This document shows positions 1 through 5,287 of a DNA stretch of 15,184 bases, in pieces. Made by a program: the position numbers and the translations under genes. This DNA comes from JBIKWM01 sp044356305 (lineage in GTDB: Bacteria; Bacteroidota; Bacteroidia; UBA10329). How positions within the stretch are numbered: the first letter of the stretch is position 1; each line of letters starts with the position of its first letter. The notes beneath the pieces are model-generated. The model searched no databases. It had not been told where the DNA came from and saw nothing but the letters and a program-made list of their open reading frames with translations. The DNA is taken from positions 1-15,184 of the forward strand of contig JBIKWM010000055.1 of assembly GCA_044356305.1 (NCBI GenBank), given 5' to 3'.

Positions 1-2
1 AT

Positions 3-74
3 AGGTCGTGCATGGCTTCTCATTATTTGGATTCGACACCCTAAAATAATGAACATGAGCATATTGCACGACCT
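3..74. repeat. nested imperfect inverted repeat (hairpin-forming)
   Basis: The outer arms AGGTCGTGCA (3-12) and TGCACGACCT (65-74) are perfect 10-bp reverse complements. Inside them CATTATTT (21-28) pairs with AAATAATG (44-51), leaving an asymmetric internal loop and a 15-nt apical loop. It could be the 3' hairpin of a gene lying left of the window or an end of a small repeat element. No T-tract of terminator type directly follows the outer stem (only CCTTTTATG). The pairing is certain; the role is unknown. Confidence 0.5.
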
Positions 75-120
75 TTTATGTAACTTTTTCAAACAGCTTT
101 TTCAATAGCACAACGGGTAT

Positions 121-261
121 ATGTTGAGTCCTTCAATCAATATGTTGGGTATATCAACATATATGTTGACTCATTCAACTAATGTGTTGACTATCTCAAC
201 TATCTGTTTGAGATTCTCAACATATATGTTGAGTGGCGAAAAATATGATCCGATGGCTTAG
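121..261 (+). other. cryptic 46-codon ORF with heptapeptide repeats across the 21-bp array
   Basis: Because 21 bp is seven codons, one frame stays open through the array, from ATG 121 to TAG 259-261. The predicted peptide repeats a heptad of the form M/V/C-L-x-x-S-T-x, for example MLGISTY and MLTHSTN. No promoter or ribosome-binding site is seen. The mirror symmetry of the repeats is better explained at DNA level, so the open frame is most likely a by-product of repeat length. It is listed so that it can be tested, not as an accepted gene. Confidence 0.15.
122..233. repeat. 21-bp tandem array of alternating TGTTGA / TCAAC half-sites
   Basis: Five full units plus the start of a sixth follow each other with an exact 21-bp period and no indels. 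GTTGA-like half-sites start at 123, 144, 165, 186, 207 (TTTGA) and 228. TCAAC-like half-sites start at 133, 154, 175, 196 and 217. Opposite-facing half-sites therefore recur every 10-11 bp, about one helical turn. Two near-identical palindromes result: TCAACATATATGTTGA (154-169) and CTCAACATATATGTTGAG (216-233). The spacers vary while the half-sites are kept, which fits a multi-dimer protein-binding site. The array ends about 100 bp upstream of the proposed glyA promoter. Its function and binding protein are unknown. Confidence 0.8.
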
Positions 262-335
262 GGATGGGAGGGAAAGTGAAGGAGACCGAGATCGGTACGG
301 GTATGGGCCAGGATATTAGGGATGGAGGCATCAAC

Positions 336-343
336 TACCTTCG
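336..343 (+). promoter_or_regulatory. putative glyA promoter -7 element (TACCTTCG)
   Basis: TACCTTCG differs at one base from the Bacteroidota -7 consensus TAnnTTTG and lies 25 nt before the glyA ATG at 369. A transcript from here would start near 350. That would exclude the longer in-frame glyA start at 264 and supports 369. No convincing -33 TTG box is visible. Confidence 0.4.
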
Positions 344-368
344 CGCCCCTAACAGAAAGACAGGCGGC

Positions 369-1643
369 ATGAAACGCGACAAGCAGGTATTTGATGTCAT
401 AGCGCAGGAACGCAAGCGGCAGGTGGAAGGGCTGGAACTGATCGCCTCCGAGAATTTTGTGAGCGACCAGGTGCTCGAGGCCCTGGGCAGTGTGCTCACC
501 AACAAGTATGCTGAGGGTTATCCCGGCAAGCGCTACTATGGCGGCTGCGAGTTTGTGGATGTGACCGAGCAACTGGCCATTGACCGCGCCAAGGCCCTGT
601 TCAACTGCGAGTATGCCAACGTGCAGCCCCACAGCGGGGCGCAGGCCAATGCAGCCGTGATGCTCGCCCTGATCAAACCGGGCGATGCCATCCTGGGCTT
701 CGACCTCTCGCACGGGGGGCACCTTACACACGGCTCACCGGTCAACTTCAGCGGCATCCTTTACCGCCCCAACTTCTATGGCGTTGAGCGCGAAACGGGC
801 CTCATCGATTGGGACAAGGTGGCCACCAAGGCCCGCGAGGTGAAGCCCAAGCTGATCATATGCGGGGCCAGCGCCTACAGCCGCGATTGGGACTATGCCC
901 GCCTGCGCCAGATAGCCGATGAGGTGGGCGCGTTCCTCATGGCCGACATAGCCCATCCGGCCGGACTCATTGCCCGCGGCATGCTCAACGACCCCATGCC
1001 CCACTGCCATGTGGTGACCACCACCACCCACAAGACCCTTCGCGGCCCCCGGGGCGGCATGATCATGATGGGCAAGGACTTTGAGAACCCATGGGGCGAC
1101 AAGACCCCCAAGGGCGAACTGAAGATGATGAGCACCATCATGAACAGCGCGGTGTTCCCTGGCACGCAGGGTGGCCCGTTGGAGCACGTCATCGCCTCCA
1201 AGGCCGTGGCCTTTGGCGAGGACCTCACCGATAGCTACATGAAATACTGCATCCAACTGGCCAAGAACGCCAAAGTGATGGCCAACGAGTTCGTGAGCCG
1301 TGGTTACCACGTCATATCAGGCGGAACGGACAACCACCTGATGCTCATCGACCTGCGCAGCAAGAACATCACCGGCAAGGATGCCGAGGCCGCACTCGGC
1401 AGGGCCGAGATCACCGTGAATAAGAACATGGTGCCCTTCGATGAACGCAGCCCGTTCGTCACCAGCGGCATGCGCGTAGGCACACCCGCCATCACCACCC
1501 GTGGCCTAAAGGAGAAGGACATCGTCAAAGTGGTGGACCTGATAGACCGCGTCATCAGTGCCCCTGCCGATGAGGCCGTGGCCAAAGAAGTGAGGAGGAA
1601 AGTTCATGGCATGATGGCAGATAGGGAGCTGTTCGCGTGGTGA
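369..1643 (+). CDS. glyA: serine hydroxymethyltransferase
   Basis: This PLP-dependent cytosolic enzyme interconverts serine plus tetrahydrofolate with glycine plus 5,10-methylene-THF, feeding one-carbon units to purine and thymidylate synthesis. The 424-aa length matches Bacteroidota SHMT. Family landmarks are the N-terminal LELIASENFVS, the NKYAEGYPGKRYYGG block, the PLP-lysine motif TTTTHKTLRGPRGG (Lys222 from this start) and the C-terminal TSGMRVGTPAITTRG. The ATG at 369 was chosen because MKRD..FD..I..ER is the usual family start and a promoter-like element lies at 336-343. The in-frame ATG at 264 would add 35 unconserved residues. The gene appears monocistronic, with the accessory TA island downstream. 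Confidence 0.97.
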   Translation: MKRDKQVFDVIAQERKRQVEGLELIASENFVSDQVLEALGSVLTNKYAEGYPGKRYYGGCEFVDVTEQLAIDRAKALFNCEYANVQPHSGAQANAAVMLALIKPGDAILGFDLSHGGHLTHGSPVNFSGILYRPNFYGVERETGLIDWDKVATKAREVKPKLIICGASAYSRDWDYARLRQIADEVGAFLMADIAHPAGLIARGMLNDPMPHCHVVTTTTHKTLRGPRGGMIMMGKDFENPWGDKTPKGELKMMSTIMNSAVFPGTQGGPLEHVIASKAVAFGEDLTDSYMKYCIQLAKNAKVMANEFVSRGYHVISGGTDNHLMLIDLRSKNITGKDAEAALGRAEITVNKNMVPFDERSPFVTSGMRVGTPAITTRGLKEKDIVKVVDLIDRVISAPADEAVAKEVRRKVHGMMADRELFAW

Positions 1644-1729
1644 GATGCTACTATGAAACCTCCGAACCGTGGGAGACCGTGAAACAACGGCTGAAGGCCA
1701 ACGGCAGACTAAGCACGGAAATCAACTGA
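1640..1729 (+). other. small ORF overlapping the glyA stop, possible gene remnant
   Basis: A GTG at 1640 overlaps the glyA stop codon (GTGA arrangement) and opens a 29-codon frame ending at TGA 1727-1729. The peptide begins VRCYYETSEPWETVKQ and has an amphipathic, charged second half. I do not recognise a family. It could be a short coupled ORF, or the decayed end of a gene that once stood between glyA and the first TA module. The evidence is only frame, position and a non-random-looking composition. Confidence 0.2.
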
Positions 1730-1748
1730 CCACCATCTAAACCACCTA

Positions 1749-1776
1749 TTGGCTAAATTTGCCATTCATCAGCCAA
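1749..1776 (+). promoter_or_regulatory. TA module 1 promoter with overlapping inverted-repeat operator
   Basis: TAAATTTG (1754-1761) matches the Bacteroidota -7 consensus TAnnTTTG exactly and lies 23 nt before the parD ATG at 1785. The 6-bp arms TTGGCT (1749-1754) and AGCCAA (1771-1776) flank it as a perfect inverted repeat. ParD antitoxins of the ribbon-helix-helix (RHH) type usually repress their own promoter through such palindromes, so this is a plausible autoregulatory operator. No clear -33 box is seen. Confidence 0.45.
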
Positions 1777-1784
1777 ATATCGCC

Positions 1785-2018
1785 ATGAACATCAGCCTAA
1801 CCCCGAAGCAGGAGAAATACATAGCCGACCAGATCGCATCGGGCGATTTTCAGAATGCCAGCGAACTGGTGCGCGATGCCCTTAGGCTGCATGAGTTCAA
1901 TCGCAACAGGATGCTTAACGAATTGCGGGCTGAGATTGAGAAGGGTTGGAACGGCCCGTTGAGCGACCGGTCATTGAATGACATTTTCAATGATGCAGTA
2001 AGTGAACTGAAAAAATGA
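1785..2018 (+). CDS. parD: type II antitoxin, ParD family (TA module 1)
   Basis: This is a 77-aa antitoxin predicted to bind and neutralise the ParE-like toxin encoded next to it and to repress the shared promoter. The N-terminus MNISLTPKQEKYIADQIASG followed by QNASELVRDALRLHE is the ParD RHH signature (short beta strand, then two helices). The charged C-terminal half (about residues 45-77) would be the toxin-wrapping tail. An upstream TTG at 1749 would add 12 residues but would put the start upstream of the -7 element, so the ATG at 1785 is preferred. Its stop overlaps the toxin start in an ATGA, implying translational coupling. Confidence 0.9.
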   Translation: MNISLTPKQEKYIADQIASGDFQNASELVRDALRLHEFNRNRMLNELRAEIEKGWNGPLSDRSLNDIFNDAVSELKK

Positions 2019-2305
2019 ACTATGCCCTATCCGTTGCTGCCGACCGTGACCTTCTCGAATTGACGCAGCACTCGCTATTGCAATTCGGCCAGAGTCAGAC
2101 AAAGAAGTACTTGACCGAGCTTGAGCAACTGTTCATCGCCTTGGCCAGAGACCCATCGATGGGAAGGAGTAGAACGGAAATAAAGCGTGGCCTGATGAGT
2201 TTCCCGTTTAAGGCCCATGTGATCTATTATCGCATCAAACAGCCCGACTTGGTACTGATTGTCAGAGTGCTACATGGAAGCAGAGATCAGGAAAGGTCCC
2301 TTTGA
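2015..2305 (+). CDS. parE: type II toxin, ParE family (TA module 1)
   Basis: This 96-aa RelE/ParE-superfamily protein is the toxin partner of the preceding ParD-like antitoxin. Family features are the N-terminal beta strand and helix hairpin (YALSVAADRDLLELTQHSL), the helix with KKYLTELEQLF, the mid-protein GRSRTEIKRGLMSFPFKAHVIYYRI block, and the C-terminal strand VRVLHGSRD, a very typical ParE ending. ParE proteins generally poison DNA gyrase, but some relatives differ, so the target here is inferred only. It starts in an ATGA overlap with the antitoxin stop. Length is normal and no truncation is seen. Confidence 0.9.
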   Translation: MNYALSVAADRDLLELTQHSLLQFGQSQTKKYLTELEQLFIALARDPSMGRSRTEIKRGLMSFPFKAHVIYYRIKQPDLVLIVRVLHGSRDQERSL

Positions 2306-2372
2306 CTATCCCTATCAATATTTGGACCTTCATGGCCCGAACAACTCCACGCCTTTTCAACTTGTTCAAAGA

Positions 2373-2434
2373 TGCCCGACACCTTCAAAGTCACCACCCC
2401 CATCCAGCTCCGGTTCCGCGATACCGATATGCTG
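2373..2434 (+). repeat. 62-bp direct repeat, left copy (pairs with 3038-3099)
   Basis: Positions 2373-2434 match 3038-3099 at a constant offset of 665 bp with one visible mismatch (C at 2382, A at 3047). The repeat covers the thioesterase 5' coding end. Sequence upstream and downstream of the two copies is unrelated, so the boundaries are sharp. Confidence 0.9.
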
Positions 2435-2473
2435 AGCATTGAGAGCACCTCAGGCAGAAAAGGATCATTATGC

Positions 2474-2481
2474 TACCTTTG
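2474..2481 (+). promoter_or_regulatory. TA module 2 promoter -7 element (TACCTTTG)
   Basis: TACCTTTG is an exact match to TAnnTTTG and ends only 5 nt before the antitoxin ATG at 2487. With the usual start-site distance for this element, the transcript would begin at or within a few bases of the ATG, so the antitoxin mRNA may be leaderless or nearly so. No -33 box at proper spacing is seen. The same octamer occurs upstream of purH (9399-9406). Confidence 0.5.
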
Positions 2482-2486
2482 AGTCT

Positions 2487-2690
2487 ATGAACGTCCAGAA
2501 CATCCTTGCGCTGAGTGTCGCAGACAGGCTCCAGATGCTCGAGCAGATCTGGACCAGTCTGACCCCGTCCGAAATACCTCTGCCTGATTGGCAAAAGGAA
2601 GAGCTTGACCGCAGGATCGTTGAGATGGACAAGGGCGATGTGACCTACAGGACCTGGCAGCAGATAAAATCGGAGCGAGGGCTTAAATGA
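2487..2690 (+). CDS. type II antitoxin, addiction-module component family (TA module 2)
   Basis: This 67-aa protein is of the small putative addiction module antitoxin family (TIGR02574 / Unstab_antitox type). The pattern LALSVADRLQMLEQIWTSL, then IPLPDWQKEELDRRI and a C-terminal W..IK, matches the family: an N-terminal helix with ..ERL.l.e.IW.S and a conserved W...EL.RR. It should neutralise the toxin overlapping its 3' end. The ATG at 2487 fits both the family start and the upstream -7 element. A longer in-frame ATG at 2439 would start upstream of that promoter and adds unconserved residues. It is unrelated to the ParD antitoxin of module 1. Confidence 0.85.
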   Translation: MNVQNILALSVADRLQMLEQIWTSLTPSEIPLPDWQKEELDRRIVEMDKGDVTYRTWQQIKSERGLK

Positions 2691-2974
2691 CGGTTCATTT
2701 CAGTCCGAAGGCCGAATCGGATTTTCAATTGGCTGAGGAGTGGTACGAGGATCAGCAGGAAGGACTTGGTCAAGAGTTCTTCAATGAGCTGAATGCAGTG
2801 GTTGAGGCCATTTCGATACATCCAAAGCTCTTTCAAGTTAGATATAAGGATGTCAGGGTGGGCTACCTGAACCGATTTCCGTTTGTTGTCCATTACCGCT
2901 CAGACCATCAACGCCTCACCATTATTGCTGTGTTTCATACCAGTTTGGCCCCGAAACATTGGAAAGGGCGCTGA
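2687..2974 (+). CDS. type II toxin, RelE/ParE superfamily (TA module 2)
   Basis: This 95-aa toxin has the superfamily layout: N-terminal strand MTVHFSPKAESDF, helical hairpin LAEEWYEDQQ..G..FF.ELN, then the R-rich region (VRYKDVRVGYLNRFPFVVHYR) and the C-terminal strand ending AVFHTSLAPKHWKGR, a common ending in this antitoxin's partner toxins. Its ATG overlaps the antitoxin stop as ATGA, implying coupled translation. It is clearly distinct from the module 1 toxin (HTSLAPKHW against HGSRD), so the modules are not duplicates of each other. The cellular target (ribosome-bound mRNA or gyrase) cannot be told from sequence alone. Confidence 0.87.
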   Translation: MTVHFSPKAESDFQLAEEWYEDQQEGLGQEFFNELNAVVEAISIHPKLFQVRYKDVRVGYLNRFPFVVHYRSDHQRLTIIAVFHTSLAPKHWKGR

Positions 2975-3033
2975 ACCAGATCTTGTAGATCGTGTTGCAA
3001 TCACTTTGAAACCACATCCTGCCCAAAAACTAA

Positions 3034-3471
3034 ATGCTGCCCGACAACTTCAAAGTCACCACCCCCATCCAGCTCCGGTTCCGCGATACCGATATGCTGG
3101 GCCATGTGAACAATGCCGTGTTCCTTTCTTGGATGGAACTGGGCCGCATGGCCTACACTGATGCCGTGCTGCCCGACATTGACTGGCACGCCACGGGCTT
3201 CATCCTGGCGCATGTGAGCATCGATTATATAGAGCCCGTTTTCCTCAACGATAAGGTGATGGTGTACATCCGTTGCTCGCGCATAGGCTCCAAGAGCATG
3301 GACCTCGATATCCTCATCACCAAGAAGGACGCACAGGGCGAACGTCCTGCGGCCAAAGGCAAGAACGTTATCGTGGCCTTCGACTACAAGACCAACCTGT
3401 CTGTAGGCCTCCCCACCGATTGGGTCAAAAAAGTAGGGGAGTGGGAAGGCCTGCCCTCCCTGCTCCCCTGA
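3034..3471 (+). CDS. acyl-CoA thioesterase, 4HBT hotdog-fold family (YbgC/FcbC-like)
   Basis: This 145-aa cytosolic hotdog-fold thioesterase is predicted to hydrolyse an acyl-CoA; the substrate is not determinable. The signature is RFRDTDMLGHVNNAVFLSWMELGR, carrying the DxDxxGHVNN catalytic motif (Asp20 the likely nucleophile/base) and the E..R helix. The middle (SIDYIEPVFLNDKVMVYIRCSRIGSKS) is the typical core strand region. Length is normal. The start sequence ATGCTGCCCGACAAC is duplicated upstream at 2372, where ATGCCCGACACC opens a dead fragment. The native promoter may therefore have been separated from the gene by TA module 2; only a one-mismatch -7-like TCACTTTG (3001-3008) lies directly upstream. 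It converges on the minus-strand lipoprotein gene with 19 bp between. Confidence 0.92.
   Translation: MLPDNFKVTTPIQLRFRDTDMLGHVNNAVFLSWMELGRMAYTDAVLPDIDWHATGFILAHVSIDYIEPVFLNDKVMVYIRCSRIGSKSMDLDILITKKDAQGERPAAKGKNVIVAFDYKTNLSVGLPTDWVKKVGEWEGLPSLLP
3038..3099 (+). repeat. 62-bp direct repeat, right copy (pairs with 2373-2434)
   Basis: This copy forms the beginning of the intact thioesterase coding sequence. See the left copy for the mismatch and offset. Between the copies lies all of TA module 2 plus short flanks. Confidence 0.9.
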
Positions 3472-3490
3472 CTTTTCATATGACCACAGG

Positions 3491-3892
3491 TCACGGATGC
3501 ACGTGGAGGTTCACCTCCTTCGTGCTCTCGTTGCCCTCGTGGTCGCTCACGGTCACCGTCAGCTTGAAATCGCTATCGGCCGACACGGTGGGCACCACAT
3601 GCTCGTGGTAGTTGAATGATGTGAGGCCGTGCACCTCGGGCGTATCGCTGAAGGCGATGGCGCCTGCGGTCACATTGTTCAGCACCACCATGGCCTCGTG
3701 CAGGTCGTGCACAGTGGTGGCGCTCCATTCAATGTGCAGGGTATCGCCCGAGTTCACGGTCTCACCCTCCATAGGTTCGGCAATGGTTATCACGGGCGAT
3801 TCGTCAACGGGTGTCTCCTCGTCTTCGCACGAGGTGAGTCCGATGGTCACGGCCACAAAGGCCATTCCGTAAGAGAAGATTCTGTAGGTCAT
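3491..3892 (-). CDS. His-rich surface-type lipoprotein with Ig-like domain (DUF4625-like)
   Basis: This 133-aa predicted lipoprotein has a signal peptide ending in the lipobox LTSC (Cys22), followed by EDEE. That acidic stretch resembles the lipoprotein export signal sending Bacteroidota lipoproteins to the cell surface. The rest (SPVITIAEPMEGETVNSGDT...WSA..DLHEAMVVL) resembles a single Ig-like/DUF4625 beta-sandwich domain. Histidines are unusually common: DLHEA, VHG, YHEHV, SDHEG and a terminal HVHP, which suggests metal binding. It is the last gene of a three-gene minus-strand operon, 12 bp after the CDVCGC outer-membrane protein gene. The family call is moderate and the metal role is inference. 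Confidence 0.75.
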   Translation of the reverse strand: MTYRIFSYGMAFVAVTIGLTSCEDEETPVDESPVITIAEPMEGETVNSGDTLHIEWSATTVHDLHEAMVVLNNVTAGAIAFSDTPEVHGLTSFNYHEHVVPTVSADSDFKLTVTVSDHEGNESTKEVNLHVHP

Positions 3893-3904
3893 GGTTGTTA
3901 AGGA

Positions 3905-4828
3905 TTACGATTCACGTTTATTGAAAAGGATGAAAAGAGACACCGACCAGCTGCCTTCGGGAGCAATCGATATGATGCCATTGCCCAACGAGTGGGCCAT
4001 GGGTTGGCGGTAGAAAGCGCTCACCGCCACATTCTTCCAATACACCTCTACCCCGGGCATGAAATTGAGCTGCCCACCTCCTGATCCGGCCATGTCGGTG
4101 CCGTTGAGGCGGTCGGCAATTCCGTGTCCACCGGCAATACCAAGGGTGGGCAGCACATTCCACTTGCCCTTTTCGAGCCAATAGAACAGGCGCAGGGTGC
4201 CATCGGCCCTATGGCCCTGCTGGTAGCCGCGGCTGTTGGTGGTGTTGAGGCGGCCCTGCACATCGACCGACACCCCGAGTTTCTTCCACCTCAGGGTGTA
4301 GGCCACCATGGGCATGAACCCAAAGGCCCCTGTGCCGGGCTGTAGGCCGGGCTGCTGCAGGTCCTTCTTACCCGGACGGTATTCGCCTGTGGGTAACGAC
4401 ACACCGCCACCGGCCATGAGCAGATGGCGCAGTCGGGCACTTCGGTCCAGGGCTATCACCGTGGCCGACAGCACTGCATCTCCCGGGCCGCGCAGCTCGT
4501 CCGTGTGGCCGTCCCTGGTGCGGAGCACCTGCCTGTAGGGCATGCTGGCCAGCAGTTGCACCCGCCTGTGTACAAACACACGGGCCTGCAGGTCAAAGCG
4601 GTTGTAAACATCCTGCTCCACAAGGGTCCCGCTCTCCGTGAGCATGGTGCGCTCCGACACGGTGAACCGGCTGTTCTCCCAGCGCAGGCCCACAAAGCCG
4701 CTGCGCAGGCGAGGCAGAGCTCCCAGACTGCTCATGGGTGCCGAGCAGCCACAAACATCGCAGGCGTTGGTATGGTAGGGCAGGGCGAACATGATCGCCA
4801 TGGCCCATAGGGTCAAGGTCCGTTTCAA
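3905..4828 (-). CDS. outer-membrane beta-barrel protein with N-terminal CDVCGC motif
   Basis: This predicted 307-aa outer-membrane protein belongs to a Bacteroidota family often annotated only as transporter. After a signal peptide (AIMFALPYHTNA), the mature protein begins with CDVCGC (Cys23, 26, 28), a possible metal or redox site. It continues with alternating amphipathic strands including FVGLRW, GPGDAVLSA, GGGVSLPTGEYRPG and a final strand VSLFILFNKRES. The start is uncertain. TTG 4828 gives a clean signal peptide (MKRTLTLWAMAIMF), while the in-frame ATG 4897 adds 23 residues that do not look like a signal peptide but sits 13 bp after the upstream stop. It is the middle gene of the Cys/His operon. 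Function is unproven. Confidence 0.8.
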   Translation of the reverse strand: MKRTLTLWAMAIMFALPYHTNACDVCGCSAPMSSLGALPRLRSGFVGLRWENSRFTVSERTMLTESGTLVEQDVYNRFDLQARVFVHRRVQLLASMPYRQVLRTRDGHTDELRGPGDAVLSATVIALDRSARLRHLLMAGGGVSLPTGEYRPGKKDLQQPGLQPGTGAFGFMPMVAYTLRWKKLGVSVDVQGRLNTTNSRGYQQGHRADGTLRLFYWLEKGKWNVLPTLGIAGGHGIADRLNGTDMAGSGGGQLNFMPGVEVYWKNVAVSAFYRQPMAHSLGNGIISIAPEGSWSVSLFILFNKRES

Positions 4829-4910
4829 ATGGTAATAATTGAGGTGAGACGGGTATGTGCGTACGCTGCACCAATGGGGCCACAGCGCTGCACACACGAA
4901 AAAACGGGTC

Positions 4911-5279
4911 TCACCCCTTGGGCGGTCGGAACACCGGACCTCTCACGCCCAGCGCCTCATTAGAGGTCAGCATGGGGCAGGCTTTCTGGGGATGATGAGA
5001 AATAGCCAGACTCAGTGGCTCAGTAGGCAGGGCCAATGGCATGACAAGGTCACGAACCGTGGTGGCCGGAGCCTTTTGGTCAGCATCTTGGCCGGCCTTC
5101 ATCATCTTCTTCAGATGGCAGCGGCCCTGACAGGTGTTGTTGGGCACATCCTTCTTGACACACAGGGTGGTGGCTATCTCGGCCTGCCTGAACCGGAATT
5201 CTGTGACAATGGCTGTGTGGCGCACGCTGTGCCCCACAATGGACAGTACCAACAGGCAAAGGGGAAGTATTCGCCACAT
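4911..5279 (-). CDS. small membrane-anchored protein with LC-x9-CxGxC motif
   Basis: This 122-aa protein has an N-terminal hydrophobic helix (ILPLCLLVLSIVGHSV, about residues 4-19), then EFRFRQAEIATTLCVKKD and NNTCQGRCHLKK. The three cysteines (40, 50, 54) and the K-rich run after them match a small uncharacterised Bacteroidota family of the type LCvNKdkP...CnGkCyLkK, often found beside metal-related envelope genes. The C-terminal half is Pro- and His-containing and not conserved as far as I can tell. It is the first gene of the minus-strand operon, with the CDVCGC barrel protein next. Cysteine spacing suggests metal binding or a disulfide-based role; no enzyme motif is seen. Confidence 0.75.
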   Translation of the reverse strand: MWRILPLCLLVLSIVGHSVRHTAIVTEFRFRQAEIATTLCVKKDVPNNTCQGRCHLKKMMKAGQDADQKAPATTVRDLVMPLALPTEPLSLAISHHPQKACPMLTSNEALGVRGPVFRPPKG

Positions 5280-5287
5280 GTCAGCCG

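Larger units (their letters stand above)
2372..2482 (+). pseudogene. orphan 5' fragment of the thioesterase gene, fused to unrelated sequence
   Basis: ATG 2372 begins MPDTFKVTTPIQLRFRDTDML, almost identical to the start of the intact thioesterase at 3034 (MLPDNFKVTTP...). After the GCTG ending at 2434 the similarity stops. The frame runs 15 more codons into unrelated sequence and ends at TGA 2480-2482, inside the -7 element of TA module 2. The fragment stops before the conserved GHVNN motif, so it cannot be an active enzyme. It is best read as a remnant left by a duplication or insertion event that placed TA module 2 here. Confidence 0.8.

Noticed and set aside
25..45. tRNA T-arm-like string GGATTCGACACC
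   Set aside because: No matching acceptor, anticodon or D arms around it; the TTCGA resemblance is isolated inside a simple inverted repeat.
3..74. Integron attC site
   Set aside because: It is a foldable inverted repeat, but lacks the GTTRRRY/RYYYAAC core sites and no integrase is visible.
122..233. CRISPR-like array
   Set aside because: The period is only 21 bp, with no 25-40 bp repeat/spacer division, no constant repeat long enough and no cas genes nearby.
264..368. N-terminal extension of GlyA from ATG 264
   Set aside because: The 35 added residues do not resemble the family and the likely promoter element at 336-343 lies inside them; family starts align with ATG 369.
735..1310. 191-aa open frame antisense to glyA (and the one at 258-731)
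   Set aside because: Shadow frames of a clear glyA gene; low-complexity His/Gly/Ala-rich translations with no recognisable motif.
2373..3099. Insertion sequence or transposon target duplication around TA module 2
   Set aside because: A 62-bp duplication is far longer than transposon target duplications, and no transposase or terminal inverted repeats are present.
3481..3493. Intrinsic terminator TGACCacaGGTCA between convergent genes
   Set aside because: Only a 5-bp stem with a 3-nt loop and no T-tract on either side; it also overlaps the lipoprotein stop codon.
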